Assembly: GCA_012799255.1 (NCBI GenBank)
Contig: JAAZLQ010000319.1
Coordinates: 1 to 40,699, forward strand
Reading direction: 5' to 3'
Source: Bacillota bacterium
GTDB lineage: Bacteria > Bacillota_G > Limnochordia > DTU010
Length of the DNA: 40,699 nt
Shown here: in pieces, positions 1-8,569 of the stretch
Layout: every line of letters begins with the position of its first letter
Numbering within the stretch: position 1 is the stretch's first letter
Notes under the pieces: generated by a model
The model's input: only the letters and a program-made list of their open reading frames with translations
What the model was told of the DNA's origin: nothing
Databases searched by the model: none
Program-made: the position numbers and the translations under genes

Positions 1-88
1 GAAAAGCTGCCAAGGCAGAACTGGCAAAAATAGTAATTAAGATAACGATAATACTAGGCCAAAGTACTCTCTTACTCTTGTTGGGCAT
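1..88 (-). CDS. Secreted or membrane-anchored protein, N-terminal fragment
   Basis: The window cuts this gene after 29 codons. It starts at an ATG at position 88, six bases behind a good ribosome site (AAAGGGG). The visible residues are a short basic head (MPNKSKR), a hydrophobic stretch rich in Ile, Leu and Val, and an Ala-Ser-rich end (ASSALAAF) that resembles a signal-peptidase I site. This is therefore the signal peptide of an exported protein, or possibly a signal anchor. The start lies three bases beyond the stop codon of the truncated flavin reductase gene, so the two are probably co-transcribed. Function cannot be told from the fragment. Confidence 0.6.
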   Translation of the reverse strand, partial: MPNKSKRVLWPSIIVILITIFASSALAAF

Positions 89-91
89 GCT

Positions 92-385
92 CTACCCCTT
101 TCTACGTACTGAATCTCCGTGGCGACCGCTAACGGTACCACACAGGTCAACTTGTTGAACTTGGCTCGCCATGGGCATGTTAACTGCAAATTCCCCTGAA
201 CGTTTTATCAGATCATAAGAGTGGCGCTCAGGACGAATTCCCAAGCTAATAAGTACTGGATCGGAACAAGCAACTCCTGCCCAAGCAAGGGTAATAATAT
301 TTTTCACATCTGCATCCTGACAGCTAACTAAAACTGGTGGAACAGGATAGAGCCAGGGCGTAGCTTTACGCGTAACTTTCGCCAC
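92..385 (-). CDS. Flavin reductase-like split-barrel protein, C-terminally truncated
   Basis: Residues such as PVPPVLVSC, NIITLAWAGVACSDP, LISLGIRPERHSYDLI and EFAVNMP match the FMN-binding split barrel of the flavin reductase family (PF01613). Those proteins bind FMN and reduce flavins or act as small oxidoreductases. The family is usually about 160-190 residues. Here the reading frame stops after 97, just past the VDLCGTVSGR segment, and the next gene begins three bases later, so the C-terminal half is missing. I chose the GTG at 385 because a GGGGAG ribosome site lies eight bases upstream; the longer open frame overlaps the yigZ stop. The protein is probably a non-functional remnant, though a shortened functional form cannot be excluded. 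Confidence 0.6.
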   Translation of the reverse strand: MAKVTRKATPWLYPVPPVLVSCQDADVKNIITLAWAGVACSDPVLISLGIRPERHSYDLIKRSGEFAVNMPMASQVQQVDLCGTVSGRHGDSVRRKG

Positions 386-408
386 CTCATTCACTCCCCA
401 AGTTTTAA

Positions 409-1050
409 TTAATACTCTTCCACCGGCATAGAACGGTAGAGTTCCTCCCCTTCGTACCACCGAAACTCATTGGCAGTATACTCTTGAATCGTCTGACGCA
501 AGGGTTCTTTTTCATGGGGGAAGGTCAATACATGAAAAGTCACTTGCTCTAAATATTCGGTATCCACAACAGTTATCCCCTGGGTGAGCAGCTCGTTTTG
601 AATTCTACCCGAGTGGACATAATCCACTGTGATGCTGATTTTTTGTGCCGGAACCATGCGAACAATACCGGCTTCTCGCAGGGCTTCCCTTGTTGCCCCG
701 CCGTAGGCACGGATCAAACCACCCCGTCCTAAAAGAGTGCCGCCAAAATAACGGGTCACAACTACAACAACATCAACTACCCCGTGCGACTTGAGGATTT
801 CCAACATAGGTAGTCCAGCGGTACCACTCGGCTCGTTATCATCACTATACTTTTGAATCTCTTGATTGATTCCTAAGATATAGGCAGGCACATTGTGGGT
901 AGCGTTCCAGTGCTCTTTGCGTACTTCGTCAATAAATGCTTCAGCAGCTTCTTGTGTTTGCACAGGCTTAATCCGGGCAATAAACTTTGACTTCTTTTCA
1001 ACAAGAGTTATCTCCGCTTCCCCTGCCACAGTCCTATACTCTACCAGCAT
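409..1050 (-). CDS. YigZ/YvyE family protein (IMPACT, UPF0029)
   Basis: A full-length 213-residue member of the YigZ/IMPACT family. The N-terminal UPF0029 domain (about residues 15-125) carries the signature DDNEPSGTAGLP near residues 70-81, followed by VVVVVTRYFGGTLLGRGGL. The C-terminal part (about 140-205) fits the small DUF1949 domain. Bacterial members are cytosolic and of uncertain function; the eukaryotic homologue IMPACT controls translation through GCN1/GCN2. The ATG at 1050 follows a GAGGTGG ribosome site. The gene is divergent from tex and 23 bases upstream of the truncated flavin reductase, with which it probably shares a transcript. Confidence 0.85.
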   Translation of the reverse strand: MLVEYRTVAGEAEITLVEKKSKFIARIKPVQTQEAAEAFIDEVRKEHWNATHNVPAYILGINQEIQKYSDDNEPSGTAGLPMLEILKSHGVVDVVVVVTRYFGGTLLGRGGLIRAYGGATREALREAGIVRMVPAQKISITVDYVHSGRIQNELLTQGITVVDTEYLEQVTFHVLTFPHEKEPLRQTIQEYTANEFRWYEGEELYRSMPVEEY

Positions 1051-1082
1051 ACTACCACCTCGCCATAGTGTTCAACATTATT

Positions 1083-1111
1083 TTGCATCTTCCTTCCAGT
1101 TCTGCTATTCT
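1083..1111 (+). promoter_or_regulatory. Sigma-A-type promoter of tex
   Basis: TTGCAT at 1083-1088 and TATTCT at 1106-1111 are separated by 17 bases, with transcription expected to begin about 15 bases before the AAAGAGGAGAG ribosome site of tex. Each hexamer departs from consensus, so this is a plausible rather than a certain promoter. Confidence 0.5.
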
Positions 1112-1133
1112 AATCAAAGAGGAGAGGATCTAC

Positions 1134-3290
1134 ATGGATATCATAAAACAGCTTGCAACTGAGCTAAACATTAGACCACAACAAGTGGAACAGACGGTGA
1201 AGCTTCTTGATGAAGGAAACACTATTCCTTTCATTGCCCGTTATCGTAAGGAAGCCACCGGTGAACTAGATGAGACCGTGATCCGGAATCTGTCAGAACG
1301 CCTTGCCTACTTACGTAGCCTAGCAGAGCGCAAAGCCGAGGTGTCTAGGTTAATTGAGGCGCAAGAAAAACTGACTCCAGACATCAGTGAGGCCATCTCC
1401 AAAGCCACTACTTTGCAGGAACTTGAGGACATATATCGCCCATTTCGGCCCAAACGGCGTACCAGGGCCTCTATGGCAAAAGAAAAGGGGCTCGAGCCAC
1501 TCGCCCTCAAACTATTGGAGCAGGGATCTGAGAATCCGAAGGACATGGCGACAGCATTTCTCAATGAGAAAGTCACAAGCATAGATGAAGCACTGCAAGG
1601 GGCGAAGGATATTTTGGCTGAGCAGTTTACAGATGATCCAGCCAACCGAGCCCTGATCCGCAAGTTTACCTATGACACCGGTCTGTTAATGAGTGAAAAG
1701 ACCGCCAACGATGATATCCCAGAGGCTCAGGAGTTTCAAATGTACTTCGATTATTTCGAAGATGTGGCCAAAATACCGCCCCATCGCATACTTGCTATTA
1801 ACCGGGGAGAACGCCTCAATGTGTTAAAAGTAAAAATACAAGTGGATGTGGAAAAAGTCCACTCCTTGTTGAGCAAGGAGATTATTACAGATGCGTCTTC
1901 GCCAGCCACTTCATATTTACGTGCGGCCATTGAAGACGGTTATGAGCGGCTTTTAGCCCCTAGCCTTGAGCGCGATATTCGCAATACTTTGACAGAAAAA
2001 GCTGAGGAACATGCTATCCAGATCTTCGCCAAGAACTTACGGGATCTCTTGATGCAAAGTCCTGTCCGTGGTCGGGGCGTCTTAGGAATAGACCCCGCTT
2101 TCCGCACCGGGTGTAAGGTCGTCGCGGTTAATGAATTTGGTGATCTCTTAGAGTATACCACAATCTATCCCCATGAACCGCAGAAGCGCTGGGCAGATGC
2201 CTTAGCGACTCTAAAGAACCTGGTAGAAAAACACCGGCTAACCCTAATCACCATCGGTAATGGTACAGCTAGTCGAGAAACAGAGCAATTAGTAGCCGAG
2301 TTGATTAGAGAACATACTCCTGATCTGCAATACTTAGTAGTTAATGAAGCGGGGGCCTCTGTCTATTCTGCATCAACACTAGCCAAAGAGGAGTTCCCTG
2401 ATTTAGACGTATCCATCCGCGGCGCGGTTTCCATTGCTCGCAGGGTGCAAGATCCCTTAGCGGAATTGGTTAAGATCGATCCGAAATCTATTGGAGTAGG
2501 ACAGTATCAACATGACGTCAACCAAAAAGCTCTAACTACTACCTTAGGAACCGTGGTGGAAAGTTGCGTAAACCATGTAGGCGTTGAGCTCAACACCGCT
2601 TCAAGTGCTTTGCTTAGCTATGTTTCGGGACTTTCAGCTAAAGTCGCCAATGAAGTCGTGAACTATCGAGCAAGCAACGGAATTTTCAAGAAGCGCGCAG
2701 AGCTGAAAAAGGTAAAGGGTCTTGGACCTAAGTCCTTTCAACAGGCAGCAGGCTTTTTACGAATTGCCGACGGAGTAGATCCTTTGGACAACACCGCGGT
2801 TCACCCAGAGTCTTATCCTCTGGCTAGGCAGATTCTCGAGCAAATTGGTTGTGAAGAGAAGGACCTAAAAGACCGGAAAAGCCTGGCTGAAATTCGAGAA
2901 AAACTCAAAACGCTCAATGCTCAAGAGGTCGCCCAAAAACTTGACGCTGGGGAACCAACCGTTCGCGATATTATTGATGCCTTAGCGCAACCGGGTAGAG
3001 ATCCTAGAGACGAGCTCCCCGCCCCTTTGTTTAGGGCAGATGTTCTCAGTATGGAAGACTTACGGCCTGGCATGGTCTTAAAGGGTACCGTGCAAAACGT
3101 GGTAGATTTTGGAGCTTTTGTGGATATTGGGGTGAAAAAGGCTGGTCTTGTCCATATATCCCAGCTCAGTGACAGCTATGTCCGGCACCCTACCGATGTG
3201 GTTCAAGTAGGAGATATTGTAACAGTAACCATCCTTGATGTTGAACCGAAGTTAGGAAGAATTAGTCTTTCAATGAAAACCCAAGCATGA
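1134..3290 (+). CDS. tex: Tex, transcription accessory S1 RNA-binding protein
   Basis: A 718-residue protein of the usual Tex length. In order it shows the N-terminal helical Tex domain (NTIPFIARYRKEATGELDE near residues 28-46), a YqgF/RNase H-like domain (GVLGIDPAFRTGCKVVAV), helix-hairpin-helix motifs (VKGLGPKSFQQAAGFLRI) and a C-terminal S1 domain (about 645-715, GTVQNVVDFGAFVDIGV). Tex binds nucleic acid and is linked to transcription and RNA quality control in the cytosol. The open frame extends 49 codons further upstream, but the ATG at 1134 is chosen because AAAGAGGAGAG stands just before it and it begins the conserved MDIIKQLATELN. It is transcribed alone and ends in a strong terminator. 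Confidence 0.95.
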   Translation: MDIIKQLATELNIRPQQVEQTVKLLDEGNTIPFIARYRKEATGELDETVIRNLSERLAYLRSLAERKAEVSRLIEAQEKLTPDISEAISKATTLQELEDIYRPFRPKRRTRASMAKEKGLEPLALKLLEQGSENPKDMATAFLNEKVTSIDEALQGAKDILAEQFTDDPANRALIRKFTYDTGLLMSEKTANDDIPEAQEFQMYFDYFEDVAKIPPHRILAINRGERLNVLKVKIQVDVEKVHSLLSKEIITDASSPATSYLRAAIEDGYERLLAPSLERDIRNTLTEKAEEHAIQIFAKNLRDLLMQSPVRGRGVLGIDPAFRTGCKVVAVNEFGDLLEYTTIYPHEPQKRWADALATLKNLVEKHRLTLITIGNGTASRETEQLVAELIREHTPDLQYLVVNEAGASVYSASTLAKEEFPDLDVSIRGAVSIARRVQDPLAELVKIDPKSIGVGQYQHDVNQKALTTTLGTVVESCVNHVGVELNTASSALLSYVSGLSAKVANEVVNYRASNGIFKKRAELKKVKGLGPKSFQQAAGFLRIADGVDPLDNTAVHPESYPLARQILEQIGCEEKDLKDRKSLAEIREKLKTLNAQEVAQKLDAGEPTVRDIIDALAQPGRDPRDELPAPLFRADVLSMEDLRPGMVLKGTVQNVVDFGAFVDIGVKKAGLVHISQLSDSYVRHPTDVVQVGDIVTVTILDVEPKLGRISLSMKTQA

Positions 3291-3304
3291 ACAAGATAAC
3301 AGCT

Positions 3305-3334
3305 AAAGAGCAGCCTAAGATAGGCTGCTCTTTT
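3305..3334 (+). terminator. Rho-independent terminator after tex
   Basis: A perfect 13-bp inverted repeat (AAAGAGCAGCCTA at 3305-3317, its complement at 3321-3333) with a three-base loop lies 14 bases after the tex stop and runs into a TTTT. The symmetry, with A residues on the left flank, may let it also stop transcripts coming from the convergent potD gene. Confidence 0.85.
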
Positions 3335-3352
3335 ACTACTTTACACTTGTTT

Positions 3353-4426
3353 TTATCTGAGCTTAAACTCTGCATAAATGTGCTCGTACTCATCTAATAC
3401 TTTGTCTACCCCAATATAGAAGCTCGTGTTTTCTACTACTTCATCTGCTAAATTGAGCATGGGATTATTCTTGAAATCATCTGGCAAATACTTCTCTGCA
3501 GCCTTGTTCGGGCTGGTAAACTTGGTAATATCGGCAATCCTGGCACCTACTTCCGGCCTCATAATGAAGTTTAGGAACTTATAGGCCGCTTCTTTGTTAG
3601 GTGCCTGCTTAGACATTACCCAAGAGTCGATAAAGATAGGCATACCCTCTGTGGGGAACACAGGTTGAAGGTTACTGTTGGCAGCAACACCTTTCACTGC
3701 TTGGTTAGAATACATAAAGCCCGCTACTGCCTCGCCACTGACTAAAGAGTCTTCAGGTGTATTGGTCTCAAAACGCATAATATTTGGCTTCAATGCGAAG
3801 AGTTTTTCCCTAGCTTCTGCTACTTTTACCGGATCCGTCTCGTTGTAGTCATAACCCAGTGATTTTAGGACCACTCCGATTACTTCCACAGACCAGTCCA
3901 CTATCACGATGTTGTTTATCAACTCTTCCTGCCACAGATCACTATAAGTAGTGATGGGCTCCGCCCCTAACCTCTCCACTTCACTGGGATTTACCAGTAA
4001 TAAGGAAATGGAGATAGCATAGGGAATCGAATACTCGTCTTTTGGATCGTAGTAATTACCGTGATAAACCGGATTAATGTTGGCGTAATTGGGCAACTTA
4101 GATTTATCCAAGACTTCTAACATGCCATTTTGCCGCATGATATCGACCATATAGTCAGTAACCACTGCCAAATCATACTGATCGGGATTTGCTTCCATCA
4201 AGGACTGCATATCTTCATTCGATGTTACCTCTTTATAGTTCACCTTAATACCAGTTTCTGCTTCAAACTCGTCTATAATGGCCCTAGGAATAAAGTCTCC
4301 ACCCCAAGTCATGAGGTTGATTTCACCGGGTTTTTCTTCTTCCTTACCCCGATTCATGAAAAAGAATGCTGCTACGACAACTACGGCTAATACAGCAACA
4401 ATAAGAATGATGTTCTTATTCCTCAA
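3353..4426 (-). CDS. potD: Polyamine ABC transporter substrate-binding protein (PotD-like)
   Basis: A 357-residue extracytoplasmic solute-binding protein of the PotD/PotF family. INLMTWGGDFIPRAIIDEFE, followed by GIKVNYKEVTSNEDM, QYDLAVVTDYMV and IFIDSWVMSKQAPNKEAAYKF, is typical of spermidine/putrescine binders. The aspartate of FIDSW aligns with a polyamine-contacting Asp of E. coli PotD, while the preceding Trp is Phe here. The TTG start at 4426 overlaps the potC stop by four bases and sits eight bases after AGGGGG. The N terminus is a single hydrophobic segment (about residues 5-24) without a lipobox cysteine, so the protein seems anchored by a transmembrane helix rather than a lipid. It is the last gene of the pot operon. 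Confidence 0.9.
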   Translation of the reverse strand: MRNKNIILIVAVLAVVVVAAFFFMNRGKEEEKPGEINLMTWGGDFIPRAIIDEFEAETGIKVNYKEVTSNEDMQSLMEANPDQYDLAVVTDYMVDIMRQNGMLEVLDKSKLPNYANINPVYHGNYYDPKDEYSIPYAISISLLLVNPSEVERLGAEPITTYSDLWQEELINNIVIVDWSVEVIGVVLKSLGYDYNETDPVKVAEAREKLFALKPNIMRFETNTPEDSLVSGEAVAGFMYSNQAVKGVAANSNLQPVFPTEGMPIFIDSWVMSKQAPNKEAAYKFLNFIMRPEVGARIADITKFTSPNKAAEKYLPDDFKNNPMLNLADEVVENTSFYIGVDKVLDEYEHIYAEFKLR

Positions 4427-5217
4427 TTAGAAAACCCCCTTATCTGGCTTTTTTTAGTTATCAGTTGGCTAAGACCAACTATAAAAAACGTTCCTACTAA
4501 AATCAAAGTGCACATGGCGTTGACTTTTGGCGTCACACCAACCCTCATCATGGAGAAAATGTGCACTGGGAGAGTGGTGGTGCGGGGTCCTGACATATAC
4601 GTTGAAATAATCACGTCGTCTAAGGACATGGCTAGCGACAAAAGTGATGCTGTTACGATGGAAGGTGTGACCAAGGGCAAGATAATGGTCTTGATCACCT
4701 GCCATTTAGTGGCACCAAGATCCCTAGCAGATTCTAGTATGGAACGATCGATCTCCTGCAGTCTAAGCTGAACCATGACATAAACATAGGGTACACAAAA
4801 GAGTGAATGGGACAACACTAGCGTTAAGCGTCCGAATGGTAAACGTAGTGCATTAAAGAAAAAGAGAAGTGATACTCCCAAGGCTATCTCGGGAACAAGT
4901 AAGGGTAAGAACATTGCTCCCTGAATCGCTTTTTTCATTCTAGCAGTTACCGACATGGAAACAACCGCCGTGAAGGTACCTAGCACAGCTGAAAAGATGG
5001 CGGTTAAGATAGCCACTTGAATACTGACCCTAAACGCTTGCACGATTACCCTATCTCTAAACAACACCCTATACCAATCTAAGGTGAAACCTGTCCATTG
5101 TGCCGTTGATGGGCTAGCATTAAAGGAATACAAGATCACACTTAGTACAGGTAGGTACAATAAAACGAAGAATAGGGATAGATAGAAAATGCCAAATCCA
5201 TTAGCCTTGTCCTTCAT
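4423..5217 (-). CDS. potC: Polyamine ABC transporter permease (PotC-like)
   Basis: A 264-residue inner-membrane permease with about six hydrophobic segments and the binding-protein-dependent transport signature ESARDLGATKWQVIKTIILPLVTPSIV (residues roughly 165-195), which contacts the ATPase. Sequence around LYSFNASPSTAQWTGFTLDWY is characteristic of PotC. It pairs with PotB as the membrane channel of the importer. The ATG at 5217 overlaps the potB stop codon (ATGA) and its own end overlaps the TTG start of potD, so translation of the three is coupled. Confidence 0.93.
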   Translation of the reverse strand: MKDKANGFGIFYLSLFFVLLYLPVLSVILYSFNASPSTAQWTGFTLDWYRVLFRDRVIVQAFRVSIQVAILTAIFSAVLGTFTAVVSMSVTARMKKAIQGAMFLPLLVPEIALGVSLLFFFNALRLPFGRLTLVLSHSLFCVPYVYVMVQLRLQEIDRSILESARDLGATKWQVIKTIILPLVTPSIVTASLLSLAMSLDDVIISTYMSGPRTTTLPVHIFSMMRVGVTPKVNAMCTLILVGTFFIVGLSQLITKKSQIRGFSN

Positions 5218-6062
5218 TGAAACAATCCTTCCCTGTTTTCCTTAGTGATCCTTCCATATAAAGAGATTACTAGTAGAACAAGCACAATCATACCAATGGA
5301 GAATGCTGCAGCTAGGGGCCTATTTCTTCCCCTGGTCACTTGGGTATTAATCAAGTTTCCCAAGAAAATTGTATTTCCACCACCCAACAAGTCAGAGACG
5401 AAGTACAAACCCAGGGCAGGAATAAACACTAGTGTAAAACCTCCGGCTATCCCTGGTATAGTTAGGGGAATTGTGATGTTCATGAACGTTTGCAACTTAC
5501 TTGCCCCCAAGTCATAGGAGGCTTCTAGTAACGACCGATCAAGCTTATCTACCGAATTATAGATGGCAATGATCATAAAGGGAATCAGCATATAGGCGGT
5601 ACCAACTAAACTGGTTCCAAACCTATACATCATGGGTAACGGGCGCTCAATTATGTTCAGAGACATTAGCAGATTGTTTATGATCCCGGTGTTACCCAAA
5701 AGGATCATCCACCCGTAGGTTCTCAGTAAACTGGAGATCCAAAAGGGAAGCATAATTAGGCCGATCGATAGGGCACGCTTCTTAGGTTCCAGATTTGCTG
5801 TTATGTAAGCCACTGGATAACCAATAATGAGCGTCACCAGGCCTGTTAAAAGGGCCAAGAGCAGAGAATTGAGGAAAACCCTTAAGTAGATTGGATCAAA
5901 TACCCTTTGGTAGTTTTCTAGTGTAAATTGGTAGACGATGTTACCCAAATGATCTCTTGATAGAAAGCTTAGAATCAGTACAAAGGTGAGGGGTATGCCC
6001 ACTAGCAAACCCACCCAAACGAGAATGGGTATGGCCAGTAAGTTCTGCCTTAACGTTTTCAT
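5214..6062 (-). CDS. potB: Polyamine ABC transporter permease (PotB-like)
   Basis: A 282-residue membrane permease of the PotB/PotH type, with about six transmembrane segments and the EAA-loop signature LLEASYDLGASKLQTFMNI in the second half. I place the start at the ATG at 6062, one base after the potA stop, with AAGAGG upstream; the longer open frame reads back into potA. Residues 1-17 (MKTLRQNLLAIPILVWV) lead straight into the first membrane helix, as expected. It forms the transport channel with PotC. Confidence 0.93.
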   Translation of the reverse strand: MKTLRQNLLAIPILVWVGLLVGIPLTFVLILSFLSRDHLGNIVYQFTLENYQRVFDPIYLRVFLNSLLLALLTGLVTLIIGYPVAYITANLEPKKRALSIGLIMLPFWISSLLRTYGWMILLGNTGIINNLLMSLNIIERPLPMMYRFGTSLVGTAYMLIPFMIIAIYNSVDKLDRSLLEASYDLGASKLQTFMNITIPLTIPGIAGGFTLVFIPALGLYFVSDLLGGGNTIFLGNLINTQVTRGRNRPLAAAFSIGMIVLVLLVISLYGRITKENREGLFQ

Positions 6063-6063
6063 G

Positions 6064-7161
6064 TTAAACGCCTCTTCCTTCCCAAGCCTCTTCCAGTGGA
6101 AGCAAAATCGCACCGTTTTCCTCCCAGGATATATGGACGATATCCCCTACCTCACATTCACAATCAGTCTTCTGATACTCAACCACCGTCAAGGTATGGT
6201 TGTCAACCTGTAGTTCAATCCTAATTTGAGAACCGGCGTAATGGATGGAGAGAACTGTGCCAACTAATGCGTTGGGAATCTCTTCGCAAGAAATTCTCAT
6301 CTTATCCATAAGGATAGCTAGTATAGCTCCTCGCTCGCCATTTTGCAATTGACCGGAGTTTCGGACTTCTACTACATTCTGGCCCAACCTAACCTTAGAA
6401 TGGATGTCATCCCCACCTAAGACCTCAACTCGAACTATGTTACGATCACCGATGAAACTGGTGACAAAAAGGTTGCTAGGATTATTATAGATGTCCCTGG
6501 GGCTTCCCAGTTGCTGTACTTCTCCTTGATCAATGACAACGATGCGGTCGGACATGTTAAGAGCCTCATCTTGATCATGGGTGACATAAACAAAGGTGGT
6601 TCCCGTCTTTTTTTGCAAATGAGCGAGCTCGGTCTGCATATGTTTGCGTAATTTTAGATCTAAAGCACCCAAAGGCTCATCTAAAAGGAGCATATCAGGC
6701 TCATTGATTAGGGCTCTGGCAATGGCAATTCTTTGTCTTTGACCACCGGACAATTGATGAGGCATGCGCCCTTCATAACCGGACATCTGCACTAAATCAA
6801 GAACCTCCGCAACCTTGTCCTTGAGTTCACCTTCCGACAAGGATTTCTTTACCCTAGGACCATAAGCAATGTTGTTGTAAACGTTTAAATGGGGAAACAA
6901 AGCGTAGTTTTGAAAGACAGTATTTACGTTGCGTTTGTTTGGTGCGAGATCCTTAATCGACTCACCATTAAGTAGAATGTCCCCCGATTGAATGCGTTCA
7001 AGTCCTGCAATACACCGTAGCAGTGTTGTCTTACCGCATCCAGATGGTCCGAGTAAAGTCAAAAACTCCCCTTGCTCTATGTCAAAGGAGATATTCTTTA
7101 GAACATGGACATCACCATAGTATTTGTTTAAGTTGACTAAAGAAAGTAACGGTTGTCTCAC
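6064..7161 (-). CDS. potA: Polyamine ABC transporter ATPase (PotA-like)
   Basis: A 365-residue ATPase. It has Walker A GPSGCGKTT (about 39-46), the ABC signature LSGGQRQRIAIARAL, Walker B LLLDEPLGALD, the switch histidine in VTHDQDEA, and a C-terminal TOBE region (about 280-355) that is usual for PotA and related importers. The first possible start is a TTG at 7179, but that codon lies on the ribosome site itself. The GTG at 7161 stands nine bases after GGAAGG and begins MRQPLLSLVNLNKYYG, so it is preferred. It is the first gene of a potA-B-C-D operon with a strong promoter about 45 bases upstream. Confidence 0.93.
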   Translation of the reverse strand: MRQPLLSLVNLNKYYGDVHVLKNISFDIEQGEFLTLLGPSGCGKTTLLRCIAGLERIQSGDILLNGESIKDLAPNKRNVNTVFQNYALFPHLNVYNNIAYGPRVKKSLSEGELKDKVAEVLDLVQMSGYEGRMPHQLSGGQRQRIAIARALINEPDMLLLDEPLGALDLKLRKHMQTELAHLQKKTGTTFVYVTHDQDEALNMSDRIVVIDQGEVQQLGSPRDIYNNPSNLFVTSFIGDRNIVRVEVLGGDDIHSKVRLGQNVVEVRNSGQLQNGERGAILAILMDKMRISCEEIPNALVGTVLSIHYAGSQIRIELQVDNHTLTVVEYQKTDCECEVGDIVHISWEENGAILLPLEEAWEGRGV

Positions 7162-7206
7162 AGAGTGCTTCCTTCCCAAATAAGATAAGAAACTCTTCTT
7201 AAGGTC

Positions 7207-7235
7207 AGTATAGTTTAGTTAATACTCTATGTCAA
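7207..7235 (-). promoter_or_regulatory. Sigma-A promoter of the potABCD operon
   Basis: On the minus strand a consensus TTGACA (7230-7235) is followed after exactly 17 bases by TATACT (7207-7212). It is among the closest matches to consensus in the window and lies about 45 bases upstream of the potA start. Confidence 0.85.
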
Positions 7236-7263
7236 AGTATCTATTTGATGAGTCGAACCCCTG

Positions 7264-7298
7264 AAAACAAAACAGCCCAGTGCGAAACTAAGGCTGTA
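7264..7298 (-). terminator. Probable terminator of the export operon
   Basis: Downstream of the last permease gene, ACAGCC pairs with GGCTGT (7292-7297 with 7272-7277 on the plus strand) around a 14-base loop, then a run of TTTGTTTT follows on the minus strand. The stem is short, so this is a moderate call. Confidence 0.5.
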
Positions 7299-7323
7299 TC
7301 CGTTCCAGATTTCAGTCTACTTC

Positions 7324-8556
7324 TTAGCTACTCCGCAAGGCTTCTACTGGGGGCATCTTCGCAGCCTGAAGGGCTGGGTAGAACCCAAAGATCAGCCCCA
7401 TCAAGAGAGCCACAACGAAGGATACTAAGGCAGCTTGGGGATGCAAACCACCTAGATTACTCAGTTTAGGGTAAATCATCTCCGCAAACAACAGATCCAA
7501 TAAACTTTCTGTCGTGAACGTAGCTACAACCAGGCCAAGAACTGCACCGAGAACAGAAAACACGAAAGACTCGTTTAACACTTGCCTGATAATAACACTT
7601 TTGGAGGCTCCAAGCGCTTTCCTTAATCCTATTTCGCGGCTTCTTTCTACTACACTTACGAGCATAATACTGAGAATTCCAATGGCGCTAATCAAAATTG
7701 CAATGAAGGCAAAGGCTCCTAGGAAGAGTGTGCTCATGCGGATCTGTTCTTTGATATAGTAATTCGAATCCTTGAAATACTCGCCCCGAATCGCCATCTC
7801 TCCCCGGGATCGTTCAGCTAGAAGTACTTGAACATCTAAAACCGCTTCATACACTTGACCGGGGTTTGCTTCAATGATGATCATGGGATAGGTCTGCAAA
7901 TCCGGTTGGGTTACTCCTAAGGGGAAGATAAGATGGGCTGGAGTAATAAAGAGCTCTAACAGGGGCGACTGGGGCTTATAGACCCCGATTATCTCAAACT
8001 CCAGCTTTCCCTCACCCAAATCAGCAAGATCAATCGTCTTGCCTAATGGTGACTGATTCGGAAACAGTTGATCCGCGATCGTATCTGAGATTAAGACTAC
8101 ACGATTCTTTTGTCTTTGATCGCTCGTAGTAAAGAAATGTCCTTCCACAAGTTCCAGATTCATTGCCTGTGCATAACTTGCAGTGGTCTCAGCACTTTGA
8201 AAAACACTATAAGCTATACCGTCTACCACAATATTACGTTGCCACTGTTCTTGGTAGATAAAGGCCGAGTTAATGTACTCGCTCTCCATTAGTTTATCTA
8301 GGTCACTAACACGGAAGTCACTGACAGAACTCATAACCACGCCGCCACCGGGAAACTCTTCTTCCTTAGAAATTGTGATTCTGGCCAAAGAATCTCCAAA
8401 AGTTTGATTGATGGCATCTAGGTTATCGGTGGCCTGCAGATTTAGCGATAAGATGACCGCGACGATCCAAACCCCCAGTCCCACTTGAAGAATAGTCAAG
8501 AGGGAACGTAGGGGCCGTTTTCCCATAATCCGTAGGGTAAACTGTAAGGTTTCCAA
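7324..8556 (-). CDS. MacB-like ABC exporter permease (second of two)
   Basis: A 410-residue permease without its own ATPase domain. It has an N-terminal membrane helix (about 17-38), a large extracytoplasmic MacB-type periplasmic core domain, and a C-terminal FtsX domain with three helices that contains the diagnostic REIGLRKALGASKSVIIRQ. MacB-type permeases move substrates such as peptides, lipids or drugs from the outer face of the membrane to an adaptor by a mechanical cycle. A TTG at 8556 is taken as start because GGGGGAGG stands just before it; the longer frame overlaps the upstream gene by 20 bases. It is the last gene of the six-gene operon and probably forms a heterodimer with the neighbouring permease. 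Confidence 0.85.
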   Translation of the reverse strand: METLQFTLRIMGKRPLRSLLTILQVGLGVWIVAVILSLNLQATDNLDAINQTFGDSLARITISKEEEFPGGGVVMSSVSDFRVSDLDKLMESEYINSAFIYQEQWQRNIVVDGIAYSVFQSAETTASYAQAMNLELVEGHFFTTSDQRQKNRVVLISDTIADQLFPNQSPLGKTIDLADLGEGKLEFEIIGVYKPQSPLLELFITPAHLIFPLGVTQPDLQTYPMIIIEANPGQVYEAVLDVQVLLAERSRGEMAIRGEYFKDSNYYIKEQIRMSTLFLGAFAFIAILISAIGILSIMLVSVVERSREIGLRKALGASKSVIIRQVLNESFVFSVLGAVLGLVVATFTTESLLDLLFAEMIYPKLSNLGGLHPQAALVSFVVALLMGLIFGFYPALQAAKMPPVEALRSS

Positions 8557-8569
8557 ACGACCTCCCCCT

